From the NCBI RefSeq assembly GCF_004798865.1, contig NW_025335761.1, positions 18,434,299-18,498,298 on the forward strand: DNA of 64,000 bases, in the 5' to 3' direction. Within the stretch, counting starts at the first letter, position 1. Every line of letters begins with the position of its first letter. Source of the DNA: Varanus komodoensis. Taxonomy: Eukaryota; Chordata; Lepidosauria; Squamata; Varanidae. Positions 1 through 10,454 of the stretch are shown here, one piece after another. A program made the position numbers and the translations under genes. The notes under the pieces are model-generated. The model was not told where the DNA came from. It saw only the letters and a list, made by a program, of their open reading frames with translations, and ran no database searches.

Positions 1-62
1 GGAATGTTGTCCACGGGGTCGTGATGGGTCAGACACGACTTTGCGACGAAACAACAAAAAAA
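1..62 (+). mobile_element. 3' end of a BovB (RTE) LINE or of a Sauria SINE sharing its tail
   Basis: The tail reads ggtcgtgatgggtcagacac, followed by acgactttgcgacgaaacaacaaa. This is the recognisable 3' terminus of squamate BovB elements and of the SINEs mobilised by them. The element is cut by the window edge, so LINE and SINE cannot be told apart. Confidence 0.6.
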
Positions 63-124
63 GCACATTTTGAATACTTGAAAGCACTATATAAAGAGTG
101 CTGGTGATGATGATGATGATGATG
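63..124 (+). repeat. LINE-type 3' tail ending in a (GAT)n microsatellite
   Basis: A gaatacttgaaagc / actatataaa segment resembles L2/CR1-type 3' tails. It is followed by seven GAT units (104-124). It is too short for family assignment. Confidence 0.35.
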
Positions 125-1350
125 TATATGCATTCTAATTGCCACATTCAATCCAATATTTCACAGATTAAAACAGGCACTCCTATTTATGAGCAGGGAA
201 GAATTTAGCAGCTAAGTAGCAGGCCCATGGACGAGCTAACCAGTATAGTGCAGACTCAGGTTCTTTGTCCAGGGATTTAACCCGGCGCTTTACTGAGGCT
301 TCTACTTCAATTTTTTTGTGGAGCTTTAGACTTGGAGTGTCGTTCTCGTGGGGTGCATTTTTTCTTTCCGGGATTTTCCTCTGCCTTTTGACATGATTCA
401 TTACGCAACACAAGGAGGCGCTGTGGTAAAGAGCGGAACAGAGAATTTTTACTAGGCTTCTGTAGCGAACAAAGGCAGCGTTTCCTCTCTCCAAAAATAA
501 CACTGGTGAAAAAGATGGTAGAGACCCTGGCGGATGATGAGGGTAAGAAAAGTTCCCGCGGATTTCCTTGAGTGATGCCTGGTGAGCGCGCAAGAAATGC
601 TTCGTGTGGAGAAGCCTTCAAAAGTACACAGGCAGGAAGTGGACACTAAAAGTGCATGCAGACGGACAGCACCCGATAACAAAGGTAGGTGAGGCAAGAC
701 ACGAGCTACAGCGAGCCAAAGCTGTCTTACATTTGTACCATTAAAAGGGCATTGATCCCATTTTAGAGCTGAGTAATGCGAAAGGACACTAATTAGCCTC
801 CAAGCCAAAGATCAGTAGGTGGCAGAGAGGCATGAAGGAAAGATAGCATTTAAGTAATAATAGCATGGTTCTAAGTAAATGAAGAGTGCTTTCCTTTCCC
901 CACCTAACCACATGTCTCTTAGCAAAGAAATATGCTCGTGGTTTCTTCTCTTTCTCTACTTCCTCCTCATGTAAATGTGCCTTTTTCTATTTTTTTTTAA
1001 ATCACAGCAAGTGAAAAGGTACATTTTAACACATACATGTTTCACTGATTGGATAAATCGAAAAATAGAATATGCGGAAAGCTGAACCTTTGCAGAAATG
1101 CCTGCCCTTCATTTTTTTTTCCAGTGCCAATGATCTAGAACATTTAGAACAGCCTTTCCCTACATGAGTTTCTTTAGATGTCTGGGACTACAGTTCTGAT
1201 TATCCACAACCATTTGTCATGCTTGCTGAAGTTGATGGAACCTTGAATCCAAGACATCCAGAGGACCTTGTTTGGAAAGACTGAAATGGACTTCATGGAG
1301 AGGGCGCAGGGCCATGCGCATTGGCAGTGGGTCACATCCTTCTGCACTGT

Positions 1351-1366
1351 GGGGGGGGGGGGGGGG
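1351..1366 (+). repeat. Homopolymer G tract (16 G)
   Basis: Uninterrupted run of 16 G followed by CGGGGCGG. It is a potential G-quadruplex and a likely place for sequencing or assembly error. Confidence 0.9.
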
Positions 1367-1686
1367 CGGGGCGGTCTACATTTAGAGCTCTGAACTGTGT
1401 GGAGAATAACCGTATAGCAGCGCCCCAGCACATTGCCAGAGAGGAGGCTACTGAGGAAGGGATAGGGACAGGGCAGTGGAGGCAGTGCCAGGGAGGTCAG
1501 CCTCATTTTCTCTCTCATGCCATCGTAATCTCTTGTTTGGAGAATGCCTGAAATTGCAATGTATCAAATATATGTTCAGTCGTAAGGTTCCTATTAAAAT
1601 ATGCATAAAAATGAATTTTAAAAATACTATTTGCATATAAAAGGTGGGACTGGTAGACTAGGCCTATACCTTTGCTTGACTCAATT

Positions 1687-1728
1687 TTGACCTTTGCGTA
1701 ATAATGCTTGACCTTTGCGTAATAATGT
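1687..1728 (+). repeat. 21-bp tandem duplication
   Basis: Two adjacent copies of ttgacctttgcgtaataatg plus one base. They match except at the final base. Each copy contains TGACCTTTG, the reverse complement of the nuclear-receptor half-site CAAAGGTCA. Confidence 0.85.
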
Positions 1729-2089
1729 CAAAAACTATCATTATTGATCACATCACCATAAAATTAGCATACAATGTATTACTGTACAATGCCATACATA
1801 AAAGTAATACAGAGGGTTATGCTTTTAATTAAAGCTTAAGTCAACAGTTTCTTCATGTTTCTTCTATGGACTGGGTTTAAAAGAGTGCTGGGTGTAAAAA
1901 ACAAACACACACAGATACTAGTAAGTTGTTGGATGTCAAATGAGGCTCTGAAAAGCTAGACTGACCTGGATTAAGTTGACACAGCTAAGAGAACTGGTTG
2001 TCAAGGAGTGGTTGCTTTACATTGTACCTGCACTACAAATACAGCCAGAACTTTATTATGTATTCACCTTACTAAGGTTATTTTAATAT

Positions 2090-2310
2090 ATTTTAATTGT
2101 TTAGTTTTATGTCCCTGTTTATTTTATTTTATATTATTTGGTATTATTTTGCCTTATTTTGGGAGGGTTGGTTTATAGTGTGATGTTATGATTGAAATAT
2201 TCTGTTCTTAATTGCTGTTAAAATGTTGTTTTACTATATTGTGAGCCACACAGAAAGCCTATGGCTAATGGGATGGCATACAAGGTAAATAAAACAGACA
2301 AACAAACAAG
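2090..2310 (+). mobile_element. Old L2-type LINE/SINE 3' tail
   Basis: The end reads tgtgagccacacagaaagcc ... atggcatacaaggtaaataa. This matches the hairpin-plus-A-rich tail seen in squamate L2-type elements (gagccaccc...gggcggcataca). No coding sequence is left. Confidence 0.5.
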
Positions 2311-3847
2311 TCTTGGAGAACACCATAATACAAACTACAAGAGGTTTGATAAAGTATAAATCATATGCAAATCCAATGAGACCTGCTAAAGAGAAATAAA
2401 ACACTCTTTCATTCTCAGGTTATTAAAAAAATTCCTTAAGGGAAGCCATTTTGAATGTATATTTTAAAAGGAAGCTGCAAAGATGGGATTCTGTTGCAAA
2501 ATAAAACACACATGGCATGACAGTCATACTGAATATTGCCAACAGATGCAAGTAATCAAATGCGGTTACAATAGACTAAGTTCCTTTCTTATGCATTTGC
2601 TCTTTATTTTGTCAGTCACTCAAACCAAATAAAGAAGCTGAAGTAAGAAAAGCTGAAGTGATGTAACATTATCAATTAAGAAGAAACATTTATCTTTATT
2701 CCTGGTAGTATTAAAATTATAATGAAGAGCACTTGATGAAATCTACAGGTCATACATAATGTTCCCAATTTTAGCAAAATCATTCTTCCCCACCTCTGGC
2801 CCATAGTCATCGATACAGTAAGAAAGGAGGGTATTGCAAAAGATAAGGGAACCTCCCTTGTGTCCTTTAACTCAAGTACTAATTGATGAACAGGTATGTA
2901 GAGTCGCATTACTGCAGAGTGTGCCGTGTTACCCTAGGGGAACTTCGTCCTTCATACTATCCTTCCAAGTAGTAATTGACTCTCTGTATATTTTGCCAAA
3001 TATCAGGAATGGATGTATGACAAAATGGCCATCTGTGTGCTATAGGATCAGTTTCTATGTGATAAGTTTCTGACATGGTTTTAATATCTCACCAAGGAAA
3101 TCAGAAAGTATTATTGCTAGTAACCCTTGTCCTTCTGTTGGAATGGCTTGACGTTTTCTTGCGATACTCACATTTGTTCAATCTCTGAAATGTTTTATTT
3201 TTAACTATTATCCTACTTTCTGGCTTAAGGAATCCCCTGAAATGATTCACTAATAACTGAGTAACCAAAGTTTTTCATCATATGTTGTGGGCCTCTGTGA
3301 GAGGCTGCCACTGGCAAGCAGTTGCTAGAATGGACACCAGCATCCCCCTGAGCTCTGAAGGCTATAACAGGTGAAGTGCTAACTGGGCATTGCCATTAGT
3401 TGAATTGCTTGGAAGGGCTGTCAAAAGACAAAACAATTTTTATGTAGATTTCAGCATCTCTAGTAGTTACATCACAAGCTTTTGCTGGCTCACATAACCA
3501 GTACTTGGTCTGTCATTTATATTGCCTGCCTTCTGGTTTCGGAGGAAGGGAGTGCTGTTAATCATGCCACCCAATCTTGCTTTATTGCCATTCTTAATGG
3601 GAGAAGGGAGAATTCAGTGAAGCATCCTGAGTACTCATTTTGAGATTGCATTTTAATTGACTTGGCTACACAATGCTTTACATGTTTATGGTGGTTCTGA
3701 AGTACATGGTTATTGCAAAAATCTGATTGATTTTGTCTTTCTGGTGAGTTTTTAAGTCCTATAGATAATGTTGACAAGGGTGGAAATAAAATGATATATG
3801 TGTGGAGAATTAGATGGATGTTTATTTTTCATACAAAGTTAATGTCA

Positions 3848-3908
3848 TATCTATTCACTCCTAAGCCCCACTGAGTTCAGTGTAAGTGACTACAGGATTG
3901 CAGCCTTA
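3848..3908 (-). repeat. Fragment of a ~90-bp palindromic interspersed repeat (family P)
   Basis: It contains cctaagccccactgag and caggattgcag. This is half of a palindrome found several times in the window: gcaatcct...cttacc.gg.ataag.cc.att...acaggattgc. The family looks like a non-autonomous fold-back element. Confidence 0.5.
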
Positions 3909-4169
3909 AGGAGACTAACACTAATTCTAAACAGTTTCTCTTCTTTTGCATATTTTTAATTGCTTATATATTACATTTATATTCTGCCATTTGTAAACCC
4001 AGAGCAGTTTATAGGGGGTTTAGGTGATGTTCCATCCAAGTTTTGAGCGATGAGACAGGCTATACAGTCTGACTGTGAAGGGAGGGCATGAGAGCTCCTT
4101 TTTTACACTTTGACAGATGTGTGTTATATGAGTATAGGGAATTGCTTTTTCTCAACTCAGATTATGTCT

Positions 4170-4402
4170 CCATCTAGTCCACTGGCCAGTATGGTCCTCT
4201 CTGACTTGCAGGGGTTCTTGGAGTGGCAGAAAGAAAATGTGTAGACTGTTCACCATGTGTAAGCTCCAGGCCTAGCATTGTGACCACGATATGTCCCTCC
4301 ATCCGATTGCTACTCCTGAAGGAATGTGGCCCTTGAACCTGGCACCTGAACCTGGCACATTGTAAAGCATGTGCTTTAGTGCCAAGCAATGGCCCCTTTC
4401 CA
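4170..4402 (-). mobile_element. tRNA-derived SINE, antisense
   Basis: Read on the minus strand, a tRNA-like head (reverse of gccaagcaatggcccc and the B-box-like ccttgaacctggcac) is followed by a body ending near tctagtccactggccagtat. This matches the common squamate SINE whose antisense copy reads attgaacctgggacc...gctctaccactgag. It is diverged, so it is old. Confidence 0.55.
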
Positions 4403-4863
4403 CTCCTGTTTTAATTGCTGTGAGGCAGCCTTGGGCCATTTTCAGACAGGTTTTTCCCCAGACAGCTCTGTAGTCAAGGGATTAAGAGAAAATAAATTGA
4501 AGAAGCATGATAACTGAACTGAAACATCTTTTCCTATTAATCTAATTATTTTTCCTTTTGCTCTTTCCTTTTCATAGCATTTTCTTGTCATCCCCCACCC
4601 TACCTCACCACCATCACAACTGCTCAATATAGTTATATTATCTCTGATTTCTCTCTATTCAGAGAAACCATCTATTGTATTTTTAACAATGCAATGAATG
4701 TAAGGTTGTATGTTTTGGCTTATATGCCAATTACACCAAAATCCTTTTTTACCTTCAGAGTGATTTCTAATTATCATGTTAGAATGGTTGGTTGAACTGA
4801 CTGATTTTCAATCCATATACATTGGACATTTGCTTTTTTGTAAGGAAAGAGCTGTTGTTGCTA

Positions 4864-5092
4864 CACTGCATTTATATCTCAGCTTTTCCCCTGTTGTGAG
4901 AAACTTGAAGTGGCTTAAAGAGTCCTCTTACTCCACTTAATCTTCGCAAAAACAACCCAGTGAGCTGGATTAGGCTAAGTGGGTGTAACTGACCCAAAGT
5001 CACCCAGTAGCTTCATGACTGAGTGGGGCCAAAAACCTGGATCTCTCCTGTCCCCAGTCCAACTCTCTAACTACCACACCACACTGGCTCTT
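4864..5092 (-). mobile_element. tRNA-derived SINE with L2-type tail (MIR-like), antisense
   Basis: The antisense copy contains aaagtcacccagtagcttca, tccccagtccaactctctaa and ccacaccacactggctc. These are complements of the tRNA-like head and the conserved core of squamate MIR-like SINEs. The tail lies at the left end (tttatatctcagcttttccc). Confidence 0.65.
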
Positions 5093-5770
5093 CACAAATA
5101 GGTATACAATAGAATCAAGAGAAAAGGGCTGCTATAGCAAGTTGTGGCTCACTATTGCAACTTAGAGTAATGCATCAACATTGTTAGACAACCTAAAATG
5201 CATTGGGGTACAATTGTATTGCCTCCCAATATTGTCGGGGAAGTTCCATTGAATTATTTAGTCCTTCTGCCCTGCCCCCTTCATAGTCCACATGGAAGAG
5301 CTGTACTGGCTGCAACTCCAGGGTTGGACATAGGCTTCATAGGGAAGGAAGAGGGGCATGCCAGGGAAGAGGGAGGAGAGGAGGTTAAGATCAATGGCTT
5401 ACACATGTATCCAGACAGCCTCCCAGCCCCTTTCCACCTCCCCACTTTGTGGACCTTCATCTAGATGACTGAAAATGGTTGTATGGATGCAATCAAGGGT
5501 GCAAGGTATGGCAACAGTAAAGACTGAGTTTGGAGGCATATGTGCACCAAGATTTGAGTTGCACCCTCTCTGTAGCAGGAGTAACAGTAGTGGCAGAAAA
5601 ACTGCTGATCCAGCAAAGGCATCAGCATCAAATATAGTACAGCAGCAATGAAAGCAAGGGGCAACAATGTCAGTGGAAGTAGGTGGTGGAGAACTGGAAA
5701 TCACTCATCTGTATATTAGCATGATGGTTTTTGAACCACCAGAGCTAACAGTGTGAAGAGAAAATTGCAT

Positions 5771-5855
5771 GTATAATGTATTTGTAAGCCGCCCCGAGGT
5801 TTTGAGCGTGTTGTAAGCCGCCCCGAGGTTTCGGCAAGGGGCGGCATAGAAATGT

Positions 5856-5894
<39 letters not shown>

Positions 5895-5895
5895 T
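5771..5895 (+). mobile_element. L2 LINE 3' end with (TAA)n tail
   Basis: This is the same 3' end as the long L2 at 24.3 kb: a ccgcccc/ggggcgg hairpin, then gcatagaaatg and (TAA)n at 5856-5895. The segment ttgtaagccgccccgaggtt occurs twice (5782 and 5811), so there is a 29-bp tandem duplication inside the tail. The copy is about 0.1 kb and severely 5'-truncated. Confidence 0.75.
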
Positions 5896-5899
5896 ATCA

Positions 5900-6055
5900 A
5901 TGGTTGGACATGGATTTTCATTGAACTGTGAGTGGTTGTTGTAATGTGGATTATCATGTTATATAACCACATGATCCATGGAAATTCATTCAGACAACAC
6001 AATAACACAAGTTTCAACAATAACCCATACTGAACAACAATAACCCATACATTAA
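5900..6055 (+). repeat. Repeat with alternating aacaaccca / tgggttgtt modules
   Basis: Short inverted modules (acaacaataacccatac twice, gtggttgttgtaatgtgg) resemble the 42.07-42.38 kb segment. This is probably an old non-autonomous DNA transposon with internal inverted repeats. The family is not identified. Confidence 0.35.
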
Positions 6056-6056
6056 C

Positions 6057-6188
6057 TCAGTCCATGAGGTTAGGTTAGGCTGAGAGTCTGCAGCTGGCCC
6101 AAAGTCACCATAAGCTTCATGGTGGAGCAAGGATTAGAATGTGGATCTTTCAGGTCCCCAGTCCAACACTATAATTGCCACATTATAT
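6057..6188 (-). mobile_element. MIR-like tRNA SINE fragment, antisense
   Basis: It contains ggcccaaagtcaccataagc and tccccagtccaacactataa. These are the same antisense core and head as the copy at 4.9 kb, but shorter and independently diverged. It lies inside PRPH2L intron 1, about 230 bases from the donor. Confidence 0.55.
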
Positions 6189-6420
6189 CTCAGTGTACTC
6201 TGCTCTTTCAACCATTCCTCATAGGGCATGGTTTCTGGACCCCTCACTGTTCTGATTGCCCTTCTCAGACACATGCCAGAGTTTGAGTGCACTTCTGAAA
6301 ATGAGTCTAACTTTAGTCTAACTTCTAGTCTAATCTGGTTACCTTCTCTCATTGACTTACTCAGTGCAAATGTATTACACAAGAGGTCGGAATCCAAAAA
6401 TATTCCACATTCGTACTTAC

Positions 6421-7001
6421 TCTTGAACATCCTTTGAAGCCATATCCAGGTAGCGAACTGATACCCACTGAATTTCAAACCAATCCCTGAAACCATTGTT
6501 CCCACAGCACTGGAACCTGATTTGTAATGTGTCTATAGTTCTCTTTAAAAAGCACCTTCCAGGGATGTCCGTGTCTTTGTAGAACTTCATAGCCTCTCTT
6601 AATCCCAGGTAAAGAGATTCCTCCAACTCATTTCTCGTGGTATAACACATGACAGCACCCACCAAGATGCAGAAGGTGAAACAGAATGTGCATACAATAT
6701 AAGGGAGCATAACCAGCTTCCATCGATTAAATTTATTGGAGTCTGTGCAGTCATAGCAGATTTTACCACCAAGAAAGTTGATGATGCATGCTACGACCCC
6801 TACAGAAATTAGCATGTTGGGGACAGAGTTAATATTCCCTTTGGCCATCAACTCGCTGCGCTTCCTGATTTCTATCTTCAGGAAGAGTCCCAGGCTGAAC
6901 AGAATTGCACCAGATACCACAGAAATCCAGTTGAGGAGCCACAGAATTTGAGCCAATTTGTCTCTCTTTGTTTTGGTGAATTTTACTTTAAGGACAGCCA
7001 T
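6421..7001 (-). CDS. PRPH2L: Peripherin-2-like photoreceptor tetraspanin, coding exon 1 (partial gene)
   Basis: Encodes residues 1-193 plus two bases of codon 194 of a peripherin-2/ROM1-family tetraspanin. Family members form disulfide-linked oligomers that shape the rim of photoreceptor outer-segment discs. The protein starts MAVLKVKF (human PRPH2 starts MALLKVKF). Hydrophobic segments lie at about residues 20-42, 60-80 and 99-119, followed by the start of the large second extracellular loop. Cys150, the family's intermolecular disulfide residue, is present in PGRCF. The tetraspanin CCG motif is at 165-167, followed by NNGFRDWFEIQW. The exon ends at a GTAAGT donor (6420 leftward). The 581-nt coding length from the ATG at 7001 equals the known length of coding exon 1 in PRPH2. 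The ATG has a strong context (A at -3, G at +4). By eye it is only about 55-60% identical to PRPH2, so the non-mammalian paralogue (chicken CRDS2/PRPH2L type) fits better than PRPH2 itself; ROM1 is less likely. Later exons lie outside the window. Confidence 0.82.
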
Positions 7002-7047
7002 GGTCACTCCAGCATTAGGAAAAGAAACGTTGCTTAGGAAAATCTCC

Positions 7048-7058
7048 TAATCAGATTA
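7048..7058 (-). promoter_or_regulatory. Palindromic K50 homeodomain (CRX/OTX-type) site upstream of PRPH2L
   Basis: TAATCAGATTA is a perfect inverted pair of TAATC half-sites with one base between, i.e. two TAAT cores spaced by 3 (P3 class). It lies 47 bases upstream of the peripherin-like ATG. CRX and OTX2, K50 paired-class factors, bind TAATC-type sites in photoreceptor genes. The transcription start is unknown, so the site could be in the promoter or in the 5' UTR. Function is inferred. Confidence 0.4.
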
Positions 7059-7102
7059 TCAGTGTGTGCCCAGAGTGGAAAAAGCATGCAGTAGAACTCT
7101 GT

Positions 7103-7104
<2 letters not shown>

Positions 7105-7136
<32 letters not shown>
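7105..7136 (+). repeat. (GA)n microsatellite
   Basis: GA dinucleotide run with single AA interruptions, about 105 bases upstream of the PRPH2L ATG. On the gene's strand it is a CT tract in the promoter-proximal region. Confidence 0.9.
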
Positions 7137-7139
7137 TTA

Positions 7140-8165
7140 CTACCTTTCCTTCTGTGTATTTATGTAACAGGCATTATAGGATCCTGGATAGGCCCTTAAC
7201 ATGCTATCAACAATCAGCAAGAACAAAAATAAAGTATTCCAGCTTTCTAACATGAAATTTGACTCTATTACTATGTACCCCTATATGTTTCATGTATGAA
7301 TAGATGTTCCTTTTTTTTTTTTTGGTAAGTCATCCAGAGACTCTGGTATTGGATGGCATATAAAAACCATCCTGAAGGCCAAAGCAGAGAAGAAATTTTG
7401 GAAAATTTCATGGGTTGTGAACAACCTACAACCAGTAACTTTACACTGAATGTATACTAGTCATCCATGGTATACAGTGTGTGATCCATACTGTGTCAAC
7501 TGACACTGTGGTACGTTAGGAGTCCTGCACCAATAAATCTTTTCATTTCATTTTGCAATAACATCAATCATAAGCCCCAATGGAACAGACTTGATATAGA
7601 GCCAGTGTATTTCATTGGTTTTGCTGGGACTGAGCTGCAATGAACTGTAGGTGGACTGGATCCTAGATGTAGTCTGATGTGCTTTATTTGCAGAGCAAAC
7701 TGTTGAAATTGGTAAACTGATACTTGCATGTGGTGCTAACACCAGGCCATCTCAAGCCACGCTATTCCTCACTTAAGAGAGGATCCATAGCCAATAAAAG
7801 AGGTTCTGGAACACTACCAAATGCACTTAGGAAGGGAAAAAGCCATGAGTCTTGACACCCTCCAGTCAACTGCTGTACTGGGTTTAGACTGTAAGTTTTT
7901 GGTTCTCTGCTAGAGTCCAACAGCAGAGCGGAGTGCAGGCCACCCCCCACCCCACCACAGCAGAGGCCCCCGCTGTGAAAGAAAATCAAAGATGTGTTTG
8001 ATGAAAAATGTGCTAGAAAATTTTTCTAGCAACTGCCAAAAGCATGACTCAGCAGCTGCAATGCATGTGAGCGAGTATCCTGGGTACTGTATGGGGTGCC
8101 TGACTGCATGCATACATTCAGTGTCCATGCATTGGCTATGAGATGGTTTCTCACTCAGATACTTA
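7140..8165. other. Gene-free stretch upstream of PRPH2L
   Basis: No exon recognised. It holds a poly-T run (about 7310-7324) and otherwise unassignable AT-rich DNA. Promoter elements of PRPH2L beyond the K50 site may lie in its first few hundred bases. Confidence 0.4.
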
Positions 8166-8166
8166 A

Positions 8167-8230
8167 TCTGCAATCCTCTATACACTTACCCAGGAATAAG
8201 TCCAATTGAGCTCAACAGGGCAGAGGAGTG
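8167..8230 (+). repeat. Palindromic repeat, family P
   Basis: ctgcaatcctctatacactt ... ggaataagtccaattgagct matches the left half of family P (see the 13.2, 17.3, 17.6 and 44.1 kb copies). Confidence 0.5.
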
Positions 8231-8248
8231 TACTGTTAACCTTTACAG

Positions 8249-8358
8249 CAAGGCTTCCCAACATGCTGCCCTCCAGTTGTGCTGGTCTATAGCTCCCATA
8301 ATGGTCATACTGGTTGGGAATCCTAGGAGCTACAATCTAACACATCTGGAACGTGCAA
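8249..8358 (+). repeat. hAT-like palindromic repeat (family H)
   Basis: The left half ctgccctccagttgtgctgg ... tatagctcccataatggtca is mirrored by aggagctacaatctaacaca...tctgg. Other copies at 8.39, 14.72, 28.49 and 42.73 kb share ggactacaactcccat-type arms. Such palindromic MITEs are common in squamate genomes. Confidence 0.5.
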
Positions 8359-8384
8359 ATTAGGGGGAAGCTTCTTTAGGGAAA

Positions 8385-8502
8385 GTTTGAGAAACCTTGC
8401 TGAGCTGCAGTTCCCATCATGCCTGACCATTGGCCATGCTGGCTGGGACTGATGGGAATTGGAGTCCAGCAATATTTGGAGAGCCACAGGTCCTGAACCC
8501 TT
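8385..8502 (+). repeat. hAT-like palindromic repeat (family H), second copy
   Basis: It contains gcagttcccatcatgcctga, then ccatgctggctgggactgat and gggaattggagtccagcaat: the two arms around a central gccat/atggc core. It lies next to another copy of the same family. Confidence 0.5.
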
Positions 8503-8599
8503 TTTCCAGGAACTGGGGACAGAGCTAAACCATAAGAATGTAAGTATGGAAGAGAAGCCAAGGGACCGTTTAATGCAGCATTCTGTTCTCGCAGCACCC

Positions 8600-9138
8600 A
8601 ACCACAGGACTCCACAAGCAGGACATGAGTGCAACAGCAACCTGCTGCCCATGATCGTAGCAAGTGGTATACACAGGCACACTGCTTTTGATCAGGAAGC
8701 AGCAACAGGGATGGTTATTTACCAGGAATAGGGGGCAGATTGCCCTAGTAAGTAAGGGCAGCTGGAGGGATTCCATGTGGAAGTTTTGAATCTGTATACT
8801 TCCATTTGGAATATACTTGTTGCTATAACTAGTGCAATAGCAACACCTAGGTGATTAAAAGCAAAGGCTTAGATCCAGAGATCTATTCACACAGTCTTGA
8901 GCCTCAGTTCTCTTTCTGCTTTGCATAGCACTGGACCTCACAAAAAATGCTCATGGGCCAAGATCCTCTGGAAGAATGCAGCTGCTGTGGGAAGGGGGCA
9001 TTGATGGAAATCTCTTCCCTCTCATTCAAAAGAACTTCTTTGGGAAATTTTCCTTCTACTGGTGGAAGGATTCCTTCCATTCCTGAAAGGGCATCTGTGA
9101 ATCCAGAACATGATAGTTAATAGCCACAACAGAGTTGT
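8600..9138. other. Gene-free stretch
   Basis: Nothing recognised on either strand. Confidence 0.4.
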
Positions 9139-9139
9139 T

Positions 9140-9500
9140 GTTTAATTAATTGCCTTTGTATGTTGCTGTTCATGCCATCAAGTTGTTTGTGAGTTATGAT
9201 GACCCTATTAATTAAAGCCCTCCAGAATGTTCTATCCATGATTGCCCTGCTCAGCTCTTCTTAGTTCAAGGCTGTGGCTTCCTGTATTGAGTCAATCCAT
9301 CTTGTATTTGGTCTTCCTTTTCTTCTTCTGCCTTTGACTTTCCCTAGCATTATTGTCTTCTGCAGGAAGTTCTGCCTTTTCATGATGTGCCCAATGTTTG
9401 ACAGCCTCAGATTTGTCATTTTTGCTTTCAGGACAAATTCTGGCTTGATTTGACCTATGACCAACTTGTTTGTTTGCTTTTCTTTCAGTCCAGGGCATTC
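9140..9500 (-). mobile_element. BovB (RTE-clade) LINE fragment, C-terminal coding region
   Basis: The minus strand reads KTIMLGKVKGRRRKGRPNTR, then WIDSIQEATALN, preceded by KAKMTNLRLSNIGHIMKRQ. This is the hallmark C-terminal segment of BovB ORF2 (usual form EKTIMLGKVEGKRRRGRP.TRWIDSI.EAT). The open frame spans about 9261-9464. No reverse-transcriptase core is present, so only a few hundred bases of a ~3.2-kb element remain. BovB is a strong marker of squamates, though it also occurs in ruminants after horizontal transfer. Confidence 0.8.
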
Positions 9501-10023
9501 ACCAATTTAATTAATGTATAAATTAATATAAATTTTGGGATAAAAATATTCCTACTACTCCCCTTCATTGAAAATATGCCAGCACTGAGTGAGGTTTCAA
9601 GTACACTTAAACATCTATAGATATTTATAGATACTCTGGAGCAGCGCTCCCTTTGGCCCTTTGGAATAATGGAGATTGAGAACTACAAATGACGGCCCAT
9701 GAAAGTAAACAGCTGCTTCTTTCAGGCCATTTGTATTCTGTACAGCTGAGTGAGGTAGTTTTTTTCTTGTATTTAGTGACTTGAGTTAGAGGCAAAAGTA
9801 GGTACACAATATATGCAAACAGACAAGCATGCTGCAAATAACCTTACTCCTTATTTCTTTCATGATGGTACTTCATCTAGCTATACCCATGAAATGGTGG
9901 CTTTATATCAGAAAAATTCTACACTACTGTACCATATGTGGTGTTTTGGCATATGGAACATTTGAGGTACAAGCACCCTCCCTCTTCACAGAATTTTATA
10001 CAAGATCTAGATGACATCACCTT

Positions 10024-10112
10024 CCATTTACTGTTGTTGTTATTATTACATTGTATTTATGTCCCACATTCCTTTCTTTTGCAAGGAACCCAAGACAGCT
10101 TACAACGTTCTT
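10024..10112 (-). mobile_element. SINE/L2-type 3' tail, antisense
   Basis: ttgttgttattattacattg, then tatttatgtcccacattcct and ccaagacagcttacaac. This is the reverse complement of the tail shared by squamate MIR-like SINEs and L2-type LINEs. Confidence 0.5.
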
Positions 10113-10454
10113 CTTCCCATGTTTTCCCACTGTCGATTTCTCGGCATAACGAGGTAAGCCATTGCTTTACATCATCATCCTTCAGGGCCTCTCCCATTTT
10201 TTCAGCCATTTTAGTGGGTATTTTTAGAGTGAGGAAAGCCTGCTATTAAATTTAAAATTGCAACATACCATAACAAAAGCCTTATGAGAAGTTGCAGATT
10301 TGCTAAGCTGCAGCTATATCGCAGCAACACTCTGTTGTTTTAAAAATATGTAGAAGGCAAAGAAATACAAGCCCTGGTTAACACCACTCCCCACCAAAAC
10401 AGTGTAAAGGATGCATTTTTCCTGCTACAATGATGTTTCAGCAGTGTGTTATCT

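Larger units (their letters stand above)
1..6420 (-). other. Intron 1 of PRPH2L (3' part outside the window)
   Basis: The donor at 6420 opens an intron that must extend past base 1, because no segment with the family's exon-2 features (a Cys-rich loop with PFSCCNP-type sequence) was found on the minus strand here. PRPH2 intron 1 is long in mammals, so this is expected. Apart from the repeats listed separately, 125-2090, 2311-3847 and 5100-5780 show nothing I can identify. Confidence 0.55.

Noticed and set aside
183-808. Overlapping minus-strand open frames of 104-136 codons near the left end
   Set aside because: No recognisable domain, several frames open at once and no splice context. They do not contain the missing PRPH2L exon 2 features.
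2676-2909. Candidate PRPH2L exon 2 on the minus strand
   Set aside because: The translation lacks the Cys-Cys/PSSPRPC-type loop and the fourth membrane segment expected of the family.
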